This document shows, piece after piece, positions 61,683 to 64,000 of a stretch of DNA of 64,000 nucleotides; position 1 is the first letter of the stretch; each line of letters starts with the position of its first letter. The stretch comes from Nitrospira sp. (GTDB lineage: Bacteria; Nitrospirota; Nitrospiria; Nitrospirales; Nitrospiraceae), in NCBI GenBank assembly GCA_024998685.1, contig JACOEH010000020.1, positions 1 through 64,000 on the forward strand, written 5' to 3'. Made by a program: the position numbers and the translations under genes. Below the pieces are notes generated by a model. The model was not told the origin of the DNA, searched no databases, and saw nothing but the letters and a program-made list of their open reading frames with translations.

Positions 61683-62750
61683 ATGTATATATCCCCTCGA
61701 CATTCCCCTCGCGCCATGGGCATTGAATTTCACCTCAAATCACTCGTCATTTTTGCCGGCTGTTTTCTGGCGTGCATCGGACCGGTCATGCCGACCTTCG
61801 CATCGGCTGCCGACAAGTTGACTGTCTATTCTGGACGGGCCGAACGATTGATCAAGCCGGTTCTGGATGCCTTCACGGCAAAGACCGGCATTCAAATAGA
61901 GTTGCTCTCGTCCGGCACCACCGAGTTGGTGAACCGAATGAAGGCGGAAGGAGGCCGCAGCCCGGCCGATGTCTTCATTACCAACGACGCGGGCAGCTTG
62001 GAAATGGCCCGTGCAGCTGGGCTTCTTCGCCCATTGAACATGCGGGAAGTCGAACGGGCCATTCCTCCTCAATTTCGCGCAGCGGACAACAGCTGGATCG
62101 GTTTGTCGGGACGGTTTTGGATCATTGTGTACAACACGACGATGGTGAAGCCGGACCAGATCAAGTCATTGCTGGACTTGGCCGATCCGAAATGGAAGGA
62201 CAAGATCGCCATTCCCAACGCCGGCAGCGAATATTTGCAAGCGGGTGTATCGGTGATCCGCGCGAGCGTCGGCGACGATCAAACCAGGAAGTTTCTTGAA
62301 GGCCTTCGGAACAATGCCGGCACGCAGGTCTACCAAAAAAGTTCGCAAATCGTTGAAGCCGTCGCCAAGGGTCAGGTCGCCATGGGCATTGTGAATCACT
62401 ATTACGTCTATCGGCATCTCGCCACACAACCGACTGCTCCCCTGGCGGTGCTGATGCCCGACCAACAGGAAGGCGGCATGGGCGCGATCATGAACGTGGC
62501 CGGCATCGGCGTCCTGAAGCATACTCCTCGCGTGGAGAACGCCAAATTGCTCGTGGAATTTCTCGTGGCACAAGTCGGCCAGAAGATGTTCGCCGACCTC
62601 GACAAGGAGTACCCACTCCATCCTGATGTCAAGGCGGATCCCGCTCTGACCGAACGGAAAAGCTTCCGAGCGGCCCTCGTACCTTTAGCGAAGCTCGCAG
62701 AGCTCCGAGAGCCTACCCTGCTGCTCATCGAACAAGTAGGGATGCGGTAA
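61683..62750 (+). CDS. fbpA: Iron(III) ABC transporter substrate-binding protein (FbpA/FutA)
   Basis: 355 aa. Exported (SLVIFAGCFLACIGPVMPTF, cleavage in ASAAD), then class II periplasmic binder: KLTVYSGRAERLIKPVLDAF, DVFITNDAGSLEMARAAGLL, WIGLSGRFWIIVYNTTMVKP, AIPNAGSEYLQAGVSVIRA, GIVNHYYVYRHLATQ (tyrosine pair that binds Fe3+). Delivers ferric iron to the permease that follows. Start 61,683 gives a long N-terminus; the internal ATG 61,716 would also leave a complete signal. Confidence 0.93.
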   Translation: MYISPRHSPRAMGIEFHLKSLVIFAGCFLACIGPVMPTFASAADKLTVYSGRAERLIKPVLDAFTAKTGIQIELLSSGTTELVNRMKAEGGRSPADVFITNDAGSLEMARAAGLLRPLNMREVERAIPPQFRAADNSWIGLSGRFWIIVYNTTMVKPDQIKSLLDLADPKWKDKIAIPNAGSEYLQAGVSVIRASVGDDQTRKFLEGLRNNAGTQVYQKSSQIVEAVAKGQVAMGIVNHYYVYRHLATQPTAPLAVLMPDQQEGGMGAIMNVAGIGVLKHTPRVENAKLLVEFLVAQVGQKMFADLDKEYPLHPDVKADPALTERKSFRAALVPLAKLAELREPTLLLIEQVGMR

Positions 62751-62767
62751 CTCCGCGATCTCAATCT

Positions 62768-64000
62768 GTGATTGCCTTCCACCGATCATCTGTCTCTCTC
62801 CTACAACTCGCGGCCCTCGCCGGTGCGACACTGGTCCTCCTGCCATTAGTCTATGTGACTGCCCTCGCCTTGTCGGCCGATGCTTCCATTTGGCATCGCC
62901 TTTGGACCACCCGTGTCCCTGAACTGCTGTTGAATACGGTTTCCTTGGCCGGTGCCGTGGCGTTTCTCGCACTCGTACTCGGCGTATCAACCGCATGGAT
63001 GGTGACGCGATTCGAGTTCCCTGGCCGCCGCCTGTGGGAAATTGGTCTCGTGCTGCCGCTGGCCATGCCGACGTACGTCTTGGCCTATGTGTACAACTAT
63101 CTCTTGGGATTCGGCGGTCCGGTGGAACGACTCTGGCAGATGATCGCAGGGCCTCAAGCCAGGATCATCGCACCCCAAAGTTTCTGGGGCGTCACCGTCG
63201 TGATGGCGCTCGATACGTTTCCCTTCGTCTACTTGCTCACACGCAGTGCGCTCCTGAGTTTTAACGTATCGTTCGAAGAGGTCGCCCGTACCTGTGGTGC
63301 GTCACCGCTTCGTAGAATGCTGTTCGTCACCCTTCCCTTGCTACGCCCGTCCATCGTCGCCGGCCTCGCTCTGGTCGTCTTGTACGTGGTCTCCGACTTC
63401 GGCGCCGTCTCTCTGCTGCGCTACCAAACACTGACCTATGCCGTGTTTCAGCAAATGACCGGACGGTCCGACAACCAAGCCGCGAGTATCCTGAGCATCC
63501 TGTTGGTCATCCTGGCGCTCCTGTTCTTGTTGACCGAACGATGGTTTCGTCGAAAGAGCCGATTTTACCAGACCACCGGGCGCTTTCGAGCGCCGCAACG
63601 TATCCGATGCGGATGGTTGCACACTGCAGCTCTGACGGCATGCTTGGCCACCGTGATCGGATTGGCCTTTGGAATCCCTGCCTATCGACTGGTGACATGG
63701 AGCCTGTCCCCGGAGGCCCGGGCGATTCTTGACGCTCGCTTCCTCGGCTTCGTCTGGAACAGTGCCTTGCTCTCGACCCTGGCCGCTACGGCCGGCGTAT
63801 TCGTCGGACTACCTCTCGCCTACCTCGCCAGCCGGAAACCGACTTGGCTCAATACCGGTTGTTTGCAAGCGGCCTATGCCGGCTACGTTTTGCCGGGACC
63901 GGTCGCCGCGCTCGCGGTGTTGGTCCTCTTTCTAAACATCCTACCGTTCTTGTATGGTACAGCCATCGTCTTGATCGTTGCCTATGTCTTACATTTTCTC
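62768..64000 (+). CDS. fbpB: Iron(III) ABC transporter permease FbpB, partial at right edge
   Basis: At least 411 codons, open to the window end. Starts GTG 62,768, 17 bases after fbpA. Signature: hydrophobic LQLAALAGATLVLLPLVYVT, PELLLNTVSLAGAVAFLALV, LPLAMPTYVLAYVYNYLLGF, the EAA loop with ARTCGASPLRRMLFVTLP, and LALVVLYVVSDFGAVSLLRY; a second permease half begins about residue 280 (NSALLSTLAATAGVFVGLPL). As in FbpB, two fused permease halves are expected. The ATPase FbpC is not in the window and probably lies just to the right. Confidence 0.9.
   Translation, partial: MIAFHRSSVSLLQLAALAGATLVLLPLVYVTALALSADASIWHRLWTTRVPELLLNTVSLAGAVAFLALVLGVSTAWMVTRFEFPGRRLWEIGLVLPLAMPTYVLAYVYNYLLGFGGPVERLWQMIAGPQARIIAPQSFWGVTVVMALDTFPFVYLLTRSALLSFNVSFEEVARTCGASPLRRMLFVTLPLLRPSIVAGLALVVLYVVSDFGAVSLLRYQTLTYAVFQQMTGRSDNQAASILSILLVILALLFLLTERWFRRKSRFYQTTGRFRAPQRIRCGWLHTAALTACLATVIGLAFGIPAYRLVTWSLSPEARAILDARFLGFVWNSALLSTLAATAGVFVGLPLAYLASRKPTWLNTGCLQAAYAGYVLPGPVAALAVLVLFLNILPFLYGTAIVLIVAYVLHFL

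Noticed and set aside
1-64000. CRISPR arrays, rRNA and tRNA genes
   Set aside because: No regularly spaced repeats and no tRNA T-loop or rRNA motifs were recognised in either strand; a dedicated scan could still find a degenerate tRNA.

Overview
Organism. The window has no rRNA or tRNA. Moderately high GC, tightly packed genes and frequent GGAGG ribosome sites, together with the gene content, suggest a Gram-negative environmental bacterium: RND efflux with an outer-membrane factor, periplasmic lipoproteins, a trehalose/GlgE glucan pathway with a DUF5752 gene, small YciI/VOC/DUF1579 genes, a bacterial caspase and a Fur-linked iron importer. I favour Nitrospirota (Nitrospira-like). This is inference from gene content, not a marker-gene assignment.

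Layout. 1-2 kb: end of a gene with a strong terminator, a DUF7002 gene fragment and a class I glutamine synthetase. 2-5.5 kb: an accessory patch with an orphan HicB, an HNH nuclease, a lipoprotein gene broken by an amber codon, and YefM-YoeB with a recognisable TGTACA operator pair. 6-20 kb: storage and compatible-solute carbon in two minus-strand blocks, glgE-mak-glgB and DUF5752-treS-treT-GT2-TM helix protein, separated by three small plus-strand genes. TreT (NDP-glucose + glucose) or imported trehalose can feed TreS (trehalose to maltose), Mak (maltose 1-phosphate), GlgE (linear glucan) and GlgB (branching). 20-26.6 kb, minus strand: DUF7002, old yellow enzyme, a cupin/GNAT chimeric pseudogene, Ogt, Ada/AlkA-type glycosylase, Tat-exported carbonic anhydrase, and VapBC with a frameshifted toxin. 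26.7-31.8 kb: YciI, MscS and a triple-GAF sigma54 activator. 31.9-34.5 kb: a XamI-like type II restriction-modification pair inserted between the end of the activator gene and a decayed second copy of that end. 35-43.2 kb: metallo-beta-lactamase, TrmO, several oxidoreductases, and a duplicated membrane protein/lipoprotein pair whose second copy is decaying. 43.5-49.6 kb: a complete tripartite RND efflux operon with an embedded STAS-like protein. 50-54 kb: a run of small plus-strand enzyme-like genes. 54.3-55.7 kb: tandemly duplicated periplasmic FKBP/SlyD-like isomerases. 55.9-57.9 kb: caspase, a truncated MPFG-type Rossmannoid protein and a DUF4231/SLATT-like membrane protein, a candidate conflict module. 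58-64 kb: O-methyltransferase, M32 carboxypeptidase, a Panacea/SocA-like protein, Fur, and an iron(III) ABC importer running off the right edge.

A theme is genome erosion. I can read at least ten gene remnants or lesions directly (fragments, single in-frame stops, one- or two-base frameshifts, a gene fusion by deletion). Some single-base lesions could be assembly errors and are flagged as such.
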